Source of the DNA: an uncultured Parabacteroides sp.
GTDB lineage: Bacteria; Bacteroidota; Bacteroidia; Bacteroidales; Tannerellaceae
Direction of reading: 5' to 3'
NCBI RefSeq assembly: GCF_905196875.1
Contig: NZ_CAJJWO010000003.1
Coordinates: forward strand, 1-64,000
Length of the DNA stretch: 64,000 bases
The position numbers were made by a program, and so were the translations under genes. The notes under the pieces were generated by a model. That model worked only from the letters and a program-made list of their open reading frames with translations. It had not been told where the DNA came from and did not search any database. Positions 34,741 through 45,200 of this stretch are shown in pieces; the stretch's first letter is position 1; each line of letters opens with the position of its first letter.

Positions 34741-37700
34741 ATGAACTTTTTACTACATAGAAGAATAACGATCTCGATGCTGTTTATTGCACTCTCCCTA
34801 TTGGGTTATGTGTCGTATAAGCAGCTTCCGGTGGAGTTATTGCCGAATGCCGAATTGCCGATGCTCTTTGTCCAGGTTTCTTCCGGCCAGGATATGGATC
34901 CTTCGTATGTGGAATCGGAGGTGATCATCCCGTTGGAAGGCGCCATCAGTTCGATCGGTGGGGTGGATAAGATACAATCGACGATCGACAGCCGGCAGTC
35001 TAGTATACAGGTGGATTTTAAGAACACGGTCAACTTCAAGATCACCTCCCTGCGTCTGCAGGAGAAGATCAACGAGGTGGCCGGAGCCTTTCCAGACGGT
35101 TTCACGGTGCAATTACAGAAGGTAGATGTCTCGCAGATGGCAAATAACTTTATGGTGCTTCAGGTGCGTGGCTCGGGGGGCATCGATCGTGTGCGCAATA
35201 TCGTGGACAAAGAGATCCGTTCCGACCTGGAGAATGTTGACGGAGTGGCCTCTGTCAATATCTACGGCGGAAGGGAGAAAGCCATCGAGATACGTCTCAA
35301 CCCGGAGGCGTGCCGGGCATTAGACCTTACTCCTTCTAAAATAAGCAGCCTGTTGACGCAGAATACGCAGGATAAAGCTTTTGTCGGCTTTGTGGATGAA
35401 CCCGACAGCAAGTATTTCATCCATGTCAATTCGCTTTATACCCAGGTGGGTGATCTCGAGAATATCGTCGTCGCCCCCGGCCCAGTACTGTTGAAAGATG
35501 TCGGAACCGTTTTCTTCGACCTGAAAGAAGAAACCTCTTTCAGTCGCGTGAATGGGAAAGATGCTGTGTCGGTTGCCCTGATGAACGACTCGCAGGCCAA
35601 TCTGATCGACTTGTCGCACCGGGCTACCGAAGCCATCGAAAAGCTGAATAAGAAACTGGAATATCTCGATGTGGAAGTGGTGGTGCAGGAGAATACGGCC
35701 GAGACGATGGAGAATAATATCAACCAGATTATCAACTTGGCGCTCGTAGGAGGACTATTGGCTGTATTGATCCTCTGGCTTTTCCTGAAGAACCTGCGGT
35801 TGGTGTTTTTTATCGCCCTCTCGATCCCGATCTCTGTCTATACGGCATTCAACTTCTTCTATGCTTTCGGGATAACCATAAACAGCCTGACATTGGTCGG
35901 TATGGCGTTGGCTATCGGGATGCTGCTCGATAACAGCGTGGTGGTGCTTGAGAACATCTACCGCCTCTCCGCAACCGGTATTACGCCCGAACGTTCCGTG
36001 ACGCAGGGGACGCGGGAGGTTTGGCGCTCTATTGTGGCGGCAACGCTGACGACGGTAACGGTCTTTCTGCCTTTTGTCTTTTCCGATAATTTTATGATCA
36101 AGCTGATCGGGCATCATATCGGCGTTTCGATTATCTCTACGCTTACTATTTCACTGTTCGTTGCCCTGTTGTTTATCCCGATGGCGACTTACACTTTGCT
36201 GCGGAAAAAAAACGGACGAAGCGTGTTCTACGAGAAAGTATCGATCGTACAACGTCCCGTTCAGATCTATCTGGTCTTCCTGAAAACCTGTATGCGTAAT
36301 CCCGGTGTGACGATATTAGGCGCGATCATCTTTTTGTTTGTCACCCTCATTCTCTCCATTACCCTGAATGTCCAGCAGATGAAAGATGTCGACTCCGACC
36401 GTTTCAACATCTATGCTACCATGCAAACGGGCAGCACACTCGACAATACCGACAAAGTCGTAAAGGTAATGGAAGAGCGGTTAAGTGATTTTCCGGAGAA
36501 ACAAGACCTGATCTGCCGTATCCGTGAGACAGATGCCGTCCTTACTTTGGTCTTAAAGGCAGACTACCGGAAGATCGGAAAACGTCAGATAGCCGATATC
36601 AAAGCCGATGTGCAATCGAAACTGGCCAATATCCAGGGTACCGAAATATCCGTCGGCGAAGCGATGGGCGGTGGTGGAGGAGGCGGTAGTTCCGCTATGA
36701 GTGGCCTGGGTAGCTTTATGCGTCTGTTGGGTATCGGCGACAACCGTGAACGTATTGTGATAAAAGGTTCCGACTTCGACGTTATGCAACTGGTGGCTGA
36801 AGACTTCCGTTATTATCTCGATGAGCAGGAGTTTATCCGCAATTCCAATGTTTCCTACAACCGCCGTCAGCCGGAGATACGGCTCGATTTCGATCCTATC
36901 TTGCTGACCTCGTATGATATCTCCCGTGCCAATATCTCCGCCGGACTCACGGCACTCAATTCGGAGTTCTCTTCCGGCTCCTCATTCAAGATCGGGGAAG
37001 ATACGTATGATATTATCATTCGTAACGATGTCCCCGAAGAGGAAACGGACGGCGAGGAATCAAAAAAGAAAGAAAAGACAGTCGACGACCTGCGTGCCGT
37101 GCAGATAGAAAATGCCGCCGGAGGATTACATAACCTCCAGGATCTGTCTTCTATTAATTATGGGCGGGGACGGTCACGTATTATGCGTGTCAACCAGGAT
37201 AAGCAGATCGAGGTGTTCTATAATTTTTCTAAGGATGTGGAATCGTCCAAAGACTTGCTGGAAGGTTATCGCTCGGATATCGACCGGTTGGTGGCAGGTT
37301 ATAATCTTCCTGCCGGAGTAGCCGTAGAGGTCTTTCATGAGGAAGACGAGTTTGCCGATTTTAAGTTTCTTATTCTTGCCGCCTTTGTATTGATCTTTAT
37401 GATCCTGGCCTCTGTGTTCGAATCGTTGGTGACGCCTTTTGTCCTGCTTTTCTCTATTCCGTTGGCAGCTATAGGTTCCTTATTGGCCTTATTGTTGACA
37501 AATAACAGCCTGCTCAATGCTAATACCCTGACCGGATTCCTGATCTTGCTGGGAGTCGTGGTAAACAACGGTATTATCCTGATCGACTACTCCAATATTC
37601 TCCGTAAGCAAGGTTTTCGCCGCAACCGGGCCCTGATGACAGCCGGTCTGTCGCGTATCCGCCCGATCCTGATTACTTCGATTACTACGATCGTTGCCAT

Positions 37701-39453
37701 GTTCCCGTTGGCAATGGGTAATTCGGAATATGCCGGAGCGATCGGGGCACCGTTTGCCATTACGGTTATAGGAGGTTTGGCTTTTTCAGCCTTACTTACA
37801 TTGATTCTGATTCCGACCGTTTGTATGGGATTGGAGAACACGTTGCAATGGTATCGTGGTTTGTCTCCTAAAATATGGATACTCCATCTTGTATTGTTTC
37901 TTCTGGGACTAGCCTGTATCTGGCTGTATGCCGATGGCATGTTGTGGCAGGCCATTTATCTGGTAATCCTTGTTTTCGGTATTCCGGGAGTGACTTATTT
38001 TGCACAGGCCAGTTTGCGGCGGGCACGCTCGAAAGTGATCGATCCCGGGGAGGAGATACATATCTCTGTTCGTAATCTGGTGAAGATATACGATTGGCCG
38101 GGACGCATCAGTCGCCAGTGGAATAGCGGTCTGCATATCCGTGAGCATTTGGGATTGAGTAATGAATACCATTCCCTGAAGGATTTCGTGAATGTGATCT
38201 GGCAATTCGGTATGTTGCTTTTCGGTATCTATTTCACCTGGTTTTTTATCAGCAATAAGCTTTGGATATTCCTGTTGTCGTTTGCTATTTATGCGACGAC
38301 CCTTTACCTGTGGCGGAAAGTCCGTGAATATCTCTACTTCCGTTTTGCGGAGAGTAAGGTTGTGAAGTATATAAACCGTATCATCTTTTGGAGTATCCCT
38401 CCGGTAATCCTGTTCGTCTTATTCCGGAAGATGGATAACCCCAACCTGGTGGGGGTAGTCGGATTCTTGTGGGCGTTCTGTATAGCTGTTTATATCTCTT
38501 CCCAATATCTGTATGAGAAAGAGATCAATATAGAGCGTATCAAAGGACGTTTGGCCGGCCTGCGCCGTTCCTGGTTTCGCATGGTGAAAAGTATCCCGCT
38601 GATCGGGAAACAGCGGAAGCCGTTCAAGGCTTTGCGTGGAGTCTCTTTCGAGATCCGTACAGGAATGTTCGGTTTGCTGGGACCTAACGGAGCCGGTAAA
38701 TCCACCTTGATGCGTGTGATCTGTGGTATTCTGGAGCAGAGCTACGGAAGCATCTGGATCAATGGCCTGGATACCCGTATTTATCGTGAGGAATTGCAAA
38801 GCCTTATCGGATTCCTTCCACAGGAGTTCGGTACCTACGAGAATATGTCTTCCTGGGAATTTCTCGATTATCAGGCAATCTTAAAAGGTATTACTGATAC
38901 CACGGTGAGGGAGGAACGCCTGGAATACGTCTTGAAAGCTGTCCATATGTATGAACGGAAGGACGACAAGATCGGTTCTTTCTCCGGTGGTATGAAACAG
39001 CGTATCGGTATTGCCCTTATCTTGCTCCATTTACCGCGTATCCTTGTGGTAGATGAACCAACGGCCGGGCTCGATCCGCGCGAACGTATCCGTTTCCGTA
39101 ATCTGCTGGTCGAACTGAGCCGCGATCGTATCGTTATCTTCTCTACCCATATCATTGAAGATATATCCAGTTCCTGCAGTCAGGTAGTGGTGATCAATAA
39201 GGGTGATCTGAAGTATTTCGGTGACCCGATCAATATGGTGGATATGGCTGCCGGTAAGGTATGGCAGTTCCATATCGGACGTGATGAATTCGAGAAAGTA
39301 CTGGATAAGACAATGGTGATACATCATATCCAGGATGGTGATACGATCCAGGTGCGCTATCTCTCCACCGTATCGCCTTATGAAGGAGCCGTACTGGTGG
39401 AGCCGAATTTGGAAGATGCTTATCTCTGTCTATTAAAGAATATGAATAACTGA
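34741..39453 (+). CDS. RND transporter fused to an ABC ATPase whose NBD is split by a membrane insertion
   Basis: A 1570-residue chimera. Residues 1 to about 1030 are a full RND pump (MNFLLHRRITISMLFIALSLLG, Asp397 in MLLDNSVVVLEN, glycine-rich loop GGGGGGGSS near 640-650). Two helices follow. At 1107-1119 ISVRNLVKIYDW matches the first strand of an ABC domain; then about 170 residues with four more predicted helices intervene; the ABC domain resumes at 1293 (KPFKALRGVSFEI) with Walker A GPNGAGKST (Lys1320), signature SGG (1415-1417), Walker B VVDEPTAGLD and STHII. Alignment by eye to the first ATPase of the operon puts the insertion at the loop after strand 1. The reading frame is continuous, so this is not a frameshift artefact. 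Confidence 0.92.
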   Translation: MNFLLHRRITISMLFIALSLLGYVSYKQLPVELLPNAELPMLFVQVSSGQDMDPSYVESEVIIPLEGAISSIGGVDKIQSTIDSRQSSIQVDFKNTVNFKITSLRLQEKINEVAGAFPDGFTVQLQKVDVSQMANNFMVLQVRGSGGIDRVRNIVDKEIRSDLENVDGVASVNIYGGREKAIEIRLNPEACRALDLTPSKISSLLTQNTQDKAFVGFVDEPDSKYFIHVNSLYTQVGDLENIVVAPGPVLLKDVGTVFFDLKEETSFSRVNGKDAVSVALMNDSQANLIDLSHRATEAIEKLNKKLEYLDVEVVVQENTAETMENNINQIINLALVGGLLAVLILWLFLKNLRLVFFIALSIPISVYTAFNFFYAFGITINSLTLVGMALAIGMLLDNSVVVLENIYRLSATGITPERSVTQGTREVWRSIVAATLTTVTVFLPFVFSDNFMIKLIGHHIGVSIISTLTISLFVALLFIPMATYTLLRKKNGRSVFYEKVSIVQRPVQIYLVFLKTCMRNPGVTILGAIIFLFVTLILSITLNVQQMKDVDSDRFNIYATMQTGSTLDNTDKVVKVMEERLSDFPEKQDLICRIRETDAVLTLVLKADYRKIGKRQIADIKADVQSKLANIQGTEISVGEAMGGGGGGGSSAMSGLGSFMRLLGIGDNRERIVIKGSDFDVMQLVAEDFRYYLDEQEFIRNSNVSYNRRQPEIRLDFDPILLTSYDISRANISAGLTALNSEFSSGSSFKIGEDTYDIIIRNDVPEEETDGEESKKKEKTVDDLRAVQIENAAGGLHNLQDLSSINYGRGRSRIMRVNQDKQIEVFYNFSKDVESSKDLLEGYRSDIDRLVAGYNLPAGVAVEVFHEEDEFADFKFLILAAFVLIFMILASVFESLVTPFVLLFSIPLAAIGSLLALLLTNNSLLNANTLTGFLILLGVVVNNGIILIDYSNILRKQGFRRNRALMTAGLSRIRPILITSITTIVAMFPLAMGNSEYAGAIGAPFAITVIGGLAFSALLTLILIPTVCMGLENTLQWYRGLSPKIWILHLVLFLLGLACIWLYADGMLWQAIYLVILVFGIPGVTYFAQASLRRARSKVIDPGEEIHISVRNLVKIYDWPGRISRQWNSGLHIREHLGLSNEYHSLKDFVNVIWQFGMLLFGIYFTWFFISNKLWIFLLSFAIYATTLYLWRKVREYLYFRFAESKVVKYINRIIFWSIPPVILFVLFRKMDNPNLVGVVGFLWAFCIAVYISSQYLYEKEINIERIKGRLAGLRRSWFRMVKSIPLIGKQRKPFKALRGVSFEIRTGMFGLLGPNGAGKSTLMRVICGILEQSYGSIWINGLDTRIYREELQSLIGFLPQEFGTYENMSSWEFLDYQAILKGITDTTVREERLEYVLKAVHMYERKDDKIGSFSGGMKQRIGIALILLHLPRILVVDEPTAGLDPRERIRFRNLLVELSRDRIVIFSTHIIEDISSSCSQVVVINKGDLKYFGDPINMVDMAAGKVWQFHIGRDEFEKVLDKTMVIHHIQDGDTIQVRYLSTVSPYEGAVLVEPNLEDAYLCLLKNMNN

Positions 39454-39454
39454 T

Positions 39455-40168
39455 ATGACGACGAAACAATTCATACAATTACTACCTAAAGTAGTTAAAT
39501 ATAACCTGAAGATCATTTTTGCAGGGAAGTTTATCTGGTTTCTGTTGGCAGCCTTTGTCTTCTTTGCTTACTTCATGTTTCAGTCTGCCTGGAATCGGGT
39601 GGAAATCAATGAAGGTCTTATTTATAGCCTGTTGATGTTCCCTTGCGTGTTACTTGTTTTCTATCCGGCCGTTTTCGGTATCCAGAATGATGAGGACAAC
39701 CGTATATTGGAGATATTGTTCGGTATCCCTGATTATAAGTACAAGGTTTGGGGAGTACGGCTACTGATGATCTATGTGGCGATATTCTTTATCCTTGTCG
39801 CTTTTTCCTATGTGGCGACCTTATTGCTTTATCCGGTTAATCCGTTTGAAATGTCCGTTCAGTTAATGTTCCCATTAGTCTTTTTCGGAAATCTGGCGTT
39901 TATGCTTTCTACCATCACCCGTAGTGGCAACGGCACGGCGGTACTGACAATCATCCTGGCAATCCTTCTGTTGATAACCAGTGAAATGGATATAATAGAA
40001 CGCTCTTTCTGGAATATCCTACTGAACCCGTTTAAAGTTCCCGATAACTTCCTTCCGGTGATATGGGAAAGTCTGATCGTGAAGAACCGTATCTTCCTCC
40101 TGATAGGCGGTGTGGTATGGATGATGATCGGTCTGTTGAATCTGCAGAAGAGAGAGAGGTTTATATAA
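39455..40168 (+). CDS. ABC-2-type permease, last gene of the ABC-RND operon
   Basis: A 237-residue inner-membrane protein with six predicted helices and an ABC-2 pattern (FYPAVFGIQNDEDNRILEILFGIPDYKYKVWGVRLLMIYVAIFFIL). The ATG begins one base after the stop codon of the RND-ABC fusion, so translation is probably coupled and its ATPase is likely the fused NBD. It lacks the large periplasmic region of the other permease at 25392-28706. A strong bidirectional hairpin ends the operon 5 bp after the stop. Confidence 0.85.
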   Translation: MTTKQFIQLLPKVVKYNLKIIFAGKFIWFLLAAFVFFAYFMFQSAWNRVEINEGLIYSLLMFPCVLLVFYPAVFGIQNDEDNRILEILFGIPDYKYKVWGVRLLMIYVAIFFILVAFSYVATLLLYPVNPFEMSVQLMFPLVFFGNLAFMLSTITRSGNGTAVLTIILAILLLITSEMDIIERSFWNILLNPFKVPDNFLPVIWESLIVKNRIFLLIGGVVWMMIGLLNLQKRERFI

Positions 40169-40173
40169 GTGAT

Positions 40174-40229
40174 ATGGGCGAAGAGAAACACAAACTATAT
40201 TGTTTGCGTTTCTCTTCGCCCATTTTATT
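40174..40229. terminator. Bidirectional terminator between convergent operons
   Basis: ATGGGCGAAGAGAAAC (40174-40189) pairs perfectly with 40208-40223, and the inner CAAAC/GTTTG extends the stem. TTTTATTT follows on the plus strand. It would end the ABC-RND operon and the small membrane protein operon coming from the right. Confidence 0.88.
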
Positions 40230-40243
40230 TGAGCTAGTTTATA

Positions 40244-40351
40244 CTAGCTATTCTTGTCAAACCAACGCTTACCTGCAGGTGTTTTAAAAAAGATAAAAAC
40301 CCCAAGAGCAACTGCTCCTAAAAGGAGATATAAAAATAAAGCAGGACTCAT
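40244..40351 (-). CDS. 35-residue single-helix membrane microprotein
   Basis: A very short frame: MSPALFLYLLLGAVALGVFIFF, then KTPAGKRWFDKNS. One hydrophobic helix of about 20 residues is followed by a basic tail. The ATG lies two bases after the stop of the 84-residue membrane protein gene upstream, so the pair is likely translationally coupled. The sequence looks like a real protein because of the helix, the conserved-looking KTPAGKRWFD tail and the stop just before the shared terminator. Function unknown. Confidence 0.6.
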   Translation of the reverse strand: MSPALFLYLLLGAVALGVFIFFKTPAGKRWFDKNS

Positions 40352-40353
40352 AT

Positions 40354-40608
40354 TTATTTCTTTTTATTAGTTAATACTAAAAACCCCCAGCCTGATAAAA
40401 AAACAGCTAGACTCACAGCGATTGTTATTATCAAATATTTATCTGAATTGGGTTGTAGGGCTGTTGTAATAACAGCTCCTCCAATGATCAACTTCGATAG
40501 ATCCAATAAATACCTTCCAAATTCTTTAGAGAGACTTATTTCCTCTCTCCGTATCTGTTCCTTTATGACAGGAACAGGTACAATTCTTGTCCTTCGTTTA
40601 TTCTTCAT
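40354..40608 (-). CDS. Small two-helix membrane protein (DUF6722-like)
   Basis: An 84-residue protein: a charged N-terminus (KNKRRTRIVPVPVIKEQIRREEISLSKEFGRYLLDLSKLIIGGAVITTAL), then a second helix (YLIITIAVSLAVFLSGWGFLVL) and a Lys tail. The pattern fits what I recall of Bacteroidales DUF6722 proteins, function unknown. A minus-strand TATCTTTG box lies 23 bp upstream. It forms a two-gene unit with the 35-residue microprotein. Confidence 0.7.
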   Translation of the reverse strand: MKNKRRTRIVPVPVIKEQIRREEISLSKEFGRYLLDLSKLIIGGAVITTALQPNSDKYLIITIAVSLAVFLSGWGFLVLTNKKK

Positions 40609-40630
40609 AGCTAATATGTTTTGTTACAGG

Positions 40631-40638
40631 CAAAGATA
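40631..40638 (-). promoter_or_regulatory. -7 box of the small membrane protein operon
   Basis: TATCTTTG on the minus strand matches TAnnTTTG exactly, 23 bp before the ATG at 40608. The -33 element is weak. Confidence 0.45.
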
Positions 40639-40678
40639 GGATATATTATTGAAAGAGTGCAGGGATAACTGCTAAAAT

Positions 40679-42220
40679 TTATATCTCATCCGGCCAGGGG
40701 CAAGGCTTGCCGCTTACCTTAAACGATGGGCGCTGTGCTTCCATCTTTCGTAGCTGCTTGCCCAGGTCTTTGGATAGTTTCTTTACCAGTTTGGGATGGG
40801 TAGCGGACAGGTCGTTCTTTTCGCCTATATCGTTAGGGATATTGAATAACTCTTTCTTTCCCGTTTCGTAATAGTAGATCAGTTTCCAGTCTCCCTGGCG
40901 GATCGTACAGGTTGCTCCGATACCCGGACCGGTGTTTCCCCAAAGGTTCGGGAAGTTCCAGTAGAGGCTACGGCCCTTGGAGGGGTCGCCGGTGTTGGTC
41001 AGTAGCGGCATGAAGCTGATACCGTCGACAGGCTGGATCGTTTTGTATTTCTTTACCCCGGCCATTTCGAGGATAGTCGGGAAGAAGTCTTCGATGATGA
41101 GATATTTGTCTGTCTTGGTTTGCGGCTGTACTTTTCCCGGCCAGCTAACGATCATTGGTTCGCGGATACCACCTTCATAGGCAGAACCTTTACCGCTGTT
41201 CAGCGGGGAATTCTGGGTATGGGGTTTGCCGTCGCGCCATTCCGGTTCGGCTGCCAGTCCACCGTTATCCGACATGAAAAGGATAATGGTATTATCTGCC
41301 AGTTTATTCTTCTCCAGATAATCCATAATGTCTCCCAGGCTCTTATCCATTCCTTCGATCAGGGCGGCATAAGCGGCCTCTTTCTCTCCCAGCCCCTTGT
41401 CGATATACTTCTGATAGAAGCGCATATCTTTATCGATCGGGACATGGATAGCATAATGCGACATATACAGGAAGAACGGCTGATCATATTGCTGTGCCTT
41501 ATCCAATGCCTTCACCGCTTTCTGGGTTAAGGCTTCCGTGATGAAGATATCTTTTCCCCAATATTCATCCAGTCCCGGAACGGCAAACCAGGGACTCGGT
41601 TTCCCGTCTGTCCGGTTACCGAAATTAGCTTCTCCAAGATAGCTGGCGAGTCCGCCGCCGGCATGTCCGGCAATATTTACTTCAAAGCCGAAGTGGTACG
41701 GGTTCTCTCCCGGTGTGTCGACTGCTCCCCAATGGGCCTTCCCGCAGTGGATGGTATGATAGCCGTTATCTTTTAAGATCTGAGCCATGGAAGTTACCTG
41801 GTAGGTATGTTCGATACCCGGGACTTCACAGATGCCGTTCACATTCCAATCCGGCAGTTCCAGTATATCGCTTTTGCGGTCGGTGGAAGCATTCTTCGGA
41901 TAAGTCCAGTTCGTTACCCGGTGGCGTCCGGCGTTCATGCCGGTATAGAGGCTGCAACGGCTCGGTGAGCTGATACTCGACGCATACGCCTGGGTGAACA
42001 TCATTCCCTGACGGGCGAGACGTTCCATATTGGGCGTTTCGTATACTTCATTGTAAGGGGTCTTTTCTTTCCAGAAAGGGAGGGAAGTATCCTGCCAGCC
42101 CATATCATCTACTAAGAAGAGAATAATATTCGGCCGATCCTGCGGCTTTGCCGCTTCGGCTTGTCCAGTCGTTCCCAGTAAAGGAATTGCAGCCAGGGAA
42201 AAGAATAGTCTCTTGTTCAT
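40679..42220 (-). CDS. Sulfatase, S1 family, Ser-type (PUL 2)
   Basis: A 513-residue secreted enzyme with a signal peptide ending QAEAA. It shows the sulfatase N-terminal metal site NIILFLVDDMG and the modification motif SSPSRCSLYTG, in which Ser84 would be converted to formylglycine by an anaerobic sulfatase-maturating enzyme encoded elsewhere. Other motifs are HCGKAHWG and FMSDNGG. It removes sulfate esters from a glycan, but the sugar position cannot be read from the sequence. It is the last gene of the PUL 2 minus-strand operon, 18 bp after the GH29-GH36 fusion. Confidence 0.92.
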   Translation of the reverse strand: MNKRLFFSLAAIPLLGTTGQAEAAKPQDRPNIILFLVDDMGWQDTSLPFWKEKTPYNEVYETPNMERLARQGMMFTQAYASSISSPSRCSLYTGMNAGRHRVTNWTYPKNASTDRKSDILELPDWNVNGICEVPGIEHTYQVTSMAQILKDNGYHTIHCGKAHWGAVDTPGENPYHFGFEVNIAGHAGGGLASYLGEANFGNRTDGKPSPWFAVPGLDEYWGKDIFITEALTQKAVKALDKAQQYDQPFFLYMSHYAIHVPIDKDMRFYQKYIDKGLGEKEAAYAALIEGMDKSLGDIMDYLEKNKLADNTIILFMSDNGGLAAEPEWRDGKPHTQNSPLNSGKGSAYEGGIREPMIVSWPGKVQPQTKTDKYLIIEDFFPTILEMAGVKKYKTIQPVDGISFMPLLTNTGDPSKGRSLYWNFPNLWGNTGPGIGATCTIRQGDWKLIYYYETGKKELFNIPNDIGEKNDLSATHPKLVKKLSKDLGKQLRKMEAQRPSFKVSGKPCPWPDEI

Positions 42221-42238
42221 ACTTGTATCTTTTGAATG

Positions 42239-45200
42239 TTATTTGTCGATTGTTATTTTGCCCGGGGCAGATACCGGGATACTCCGTAGTTCCCGTTTGT
42301 TCCCGGATTCTACCCATACATTGACGGTTCCCGGACTAAGAACATCCAGGGTGAGTTGTTTGTCATTACGGGTAAGGATACGGACTGTCGACGGCGAAAG
42401 GAATTTTTCCCGTACACCGATGACTGCCCAACCGTTGATGACAGGGCAGAGATGATACAGTCGGTCGGTGAAACCTTCCAGCCCTATCTGTTCATCCGTA
42501 GTCAGTTCGGTAGCAGTCTGTTTAGCCCAGTCGTAGAGGATGATCCGCTGATCTTCGGTAGCAGCTTTCTCCGTCATCGTTTCACGCAGCAGATAATCGG
42601 CTTTACCGATCGTTGCCTGCACGTTATGATGCAGAGGAGAAGTGTTCAGGTTATAGCATATCAGCGATACGGCTTCATCGCCGGTAGGGGCGAATACCCG
42701 GTAAGCCTTGCCATCCTGCAGCGGGTTCGTGATAACCGATTCGGGTGTCGGGATGGCAGGAGCCTCGGGACGAAACAGCTTTCCTTCCTCATCGATCAAC
42801 GGTACTATGTTTTCTTTGATGAAATCAGCGGGAGAGTCCGACAGATAAACCGGGCCGCCGGACAGGGCTTTCGACCGTGCCATCAGGCTTCCGCAGATAG
42901 TATCGCAGGAATGGAACATATCATGGTCGGGCCAAACCGTTTGCCCTTGCAGCAATGTATTGGTATAACACTGGAACAGATGCGATTTCGCCATGTCTTC
43001 ATCATATTTCTTGTAATCGATACTGACACGGGTTACACCACTATATAATGTATGGTCGATGTTCAGGATATTCTGCGCCATGCAGTTCATCAGGCCGACC
43101 TGCCGGTTGTGCGTTTGCTCTTCCAATGCCAGATTACACGCTTTAGCCTGATGTATAACTTCCGTATTTCCCATGTAAAGGGGCAACAGGAAAGACTGGT
43201 TATCTATTTTAAGGAAATCGAAACCATAGTCTTTCAATATCCCGACATAGTATTGGTAGAATGCCCCGATATCCTCCTTCTCTTTTCCCGGAAGCATACT
43301 TCCATTATAGAGGTAAAGCGATTGTTTGATCTTTTCCGGGAAATCGTTTTCCGGCGATATCCCCATCCAGTAGCCGCAGAAGTTATACCATAACCCCATC
43401 CATTTTACTTTATTCTCCTTTTTCCGGGCCATGATGTTTTTCCATCCGTTAGGAAACCTCTCCTTATCCGGCACGAAGCTGGTAAGCTGGCGGTTCTTAT
43501 TCGCCAGGTGTCCGTCGTCTATCAGGACATAACGGATAGGAAGGCCGGACGCTTCGATACCATCCAGGTCGTTCAACATCTTTGTTTCGTCTATGTCGTA
43601 ATGGTAATGCTCCCATGAACACCAACCCAAGTAGTTGAACGCTTCGAAGTAGTCTTTATCTGCTCTTTTCTTCAAAGCGGACACTTCCCGGTTGCCGATC
43701 AGTGTGGCATATGCTTTATCGATAGCGTCGTAAGCCGTTACACCTTTTTCTGCTAACAGGACAGGAGCTTGCGGATTGAGTGTGTCTGTTCCTAATGTAG
43801 AGAGATAGAGGGTGAGCGAACCGTCTTTGTTAACCCGGAACCAGCTGATACTGTTATCTCCGGCTACCGCTTTGGTATATAAGAACTGCCCGTCGGTCAG
43901 TTCCAGTAACAAGGCATCACCTAATACGGAAGGCGCTCCGTTTGAAGGAATCCCCGCATAAGTATCCTTCGTCAGGTCGTCCAGACGGGTGAATACCCAG
44001 GGTAATAACCGGTTGGTATTGTTCGGCCACTGATAATCGCCGGGACGGGAATCGCGGCTGAAGAAGATACCTCGTTTATATTCCGGGATCTCTATCTTAT
44101 AAGACAGGGTTTGCTGTCCTTCAGGAACGGCCTGTTCATAGAATACAGGGGCCTGCAACTTCGCCAGGCTGATTGCCTTTGTCATCTGAAAAGTTGCTAT
44201 ATCTTCGAACATCTTACCTTTCTCATAGACAAACGAGGGCTGTACGTTGTAGACACTGAAGTCACGAATATCCGGTTGTGCTACCGATTGGGAAACCGTC
44301 AGGCGCAAAGCCGAAGCTTCGACTGCCGGGAACTGCTCGATCCGTTTATGTCCGACCGACTCGCCCTCGCAGACTGTCTGCCATTTGCCGTTTACTTTGG
44401 CTTCTACCTTATACCGGCGGATACGTTCACCATTGGCTATATTCTCTTGGATGATGCAATGGTTGACAGCCTGCGTTTTGTCCAGCTTCAGTGTCAGGCT
44501 TTTCTTTTGTCCCGGATTATAAGCCAAAGGAGAAGAGAAACGGCGGTTGATCTCATCGCCCCATTCTTTCAGCCGCTCTACGTCGCCCGCAGGAATAAGA
44601 CCGGTAGTATCGGGAGTAAGGCCGACAATCAGGGTGGCGTTGCGGCCTACCGACTTATAATACATATTCATCAGGCTGTCTACCGGATAGATGGTATTCT
44701 CGTCGTCCGGTTCCCAGAACCATTCATGCCGGCCGTTCATGCCACGCAGCGGAGTGTCTGCCATAGCCGGTACCCAGTATTTACCGTCTTTGTCGCCATG
44801 TTTCAGCAGGTCGTTATGGTTGCGGCTTCCTTCCGTATTGTTACTGTGTGAGTAAGGGTAGGGGAAAGAAGACCAGCAGGGATAACCGACCGTGCCCGAC
44901 TCGGAACCGCCCCAGCGGAAGTCCGCCCGGTCTACGTTATGATAGAAGAGGCATTCAGGCTGGTATTTGCTGACGATCGGTAATACATTCGGTCCGTCGC
45001 CTTTCGGATCGTCTGCGCCACCGTCGAACCAGATCATAAACAAATCCCCGTAGCGGCTGCACAGTTCTTCTACCATGCGCTCGCAAAGATGCTTATACCA
45101 TTGTTGACGGTGGACGGCAAACTCTCCCTCTCCCTGTACCTTGAAATTATGAACGCCAAAAAGTGAATTCCATCGGATACCGACATAAATGCCCGGCATT

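Noticed and set aside
34741..39453. RND-ABC fusion as a frameshift or assembly artefact
   Set aside because: The frame is open throughout 1570 codons, linker helices are plausible, and the following permease is coupled to the end of the ABC part. Resequencing would still be the final check.
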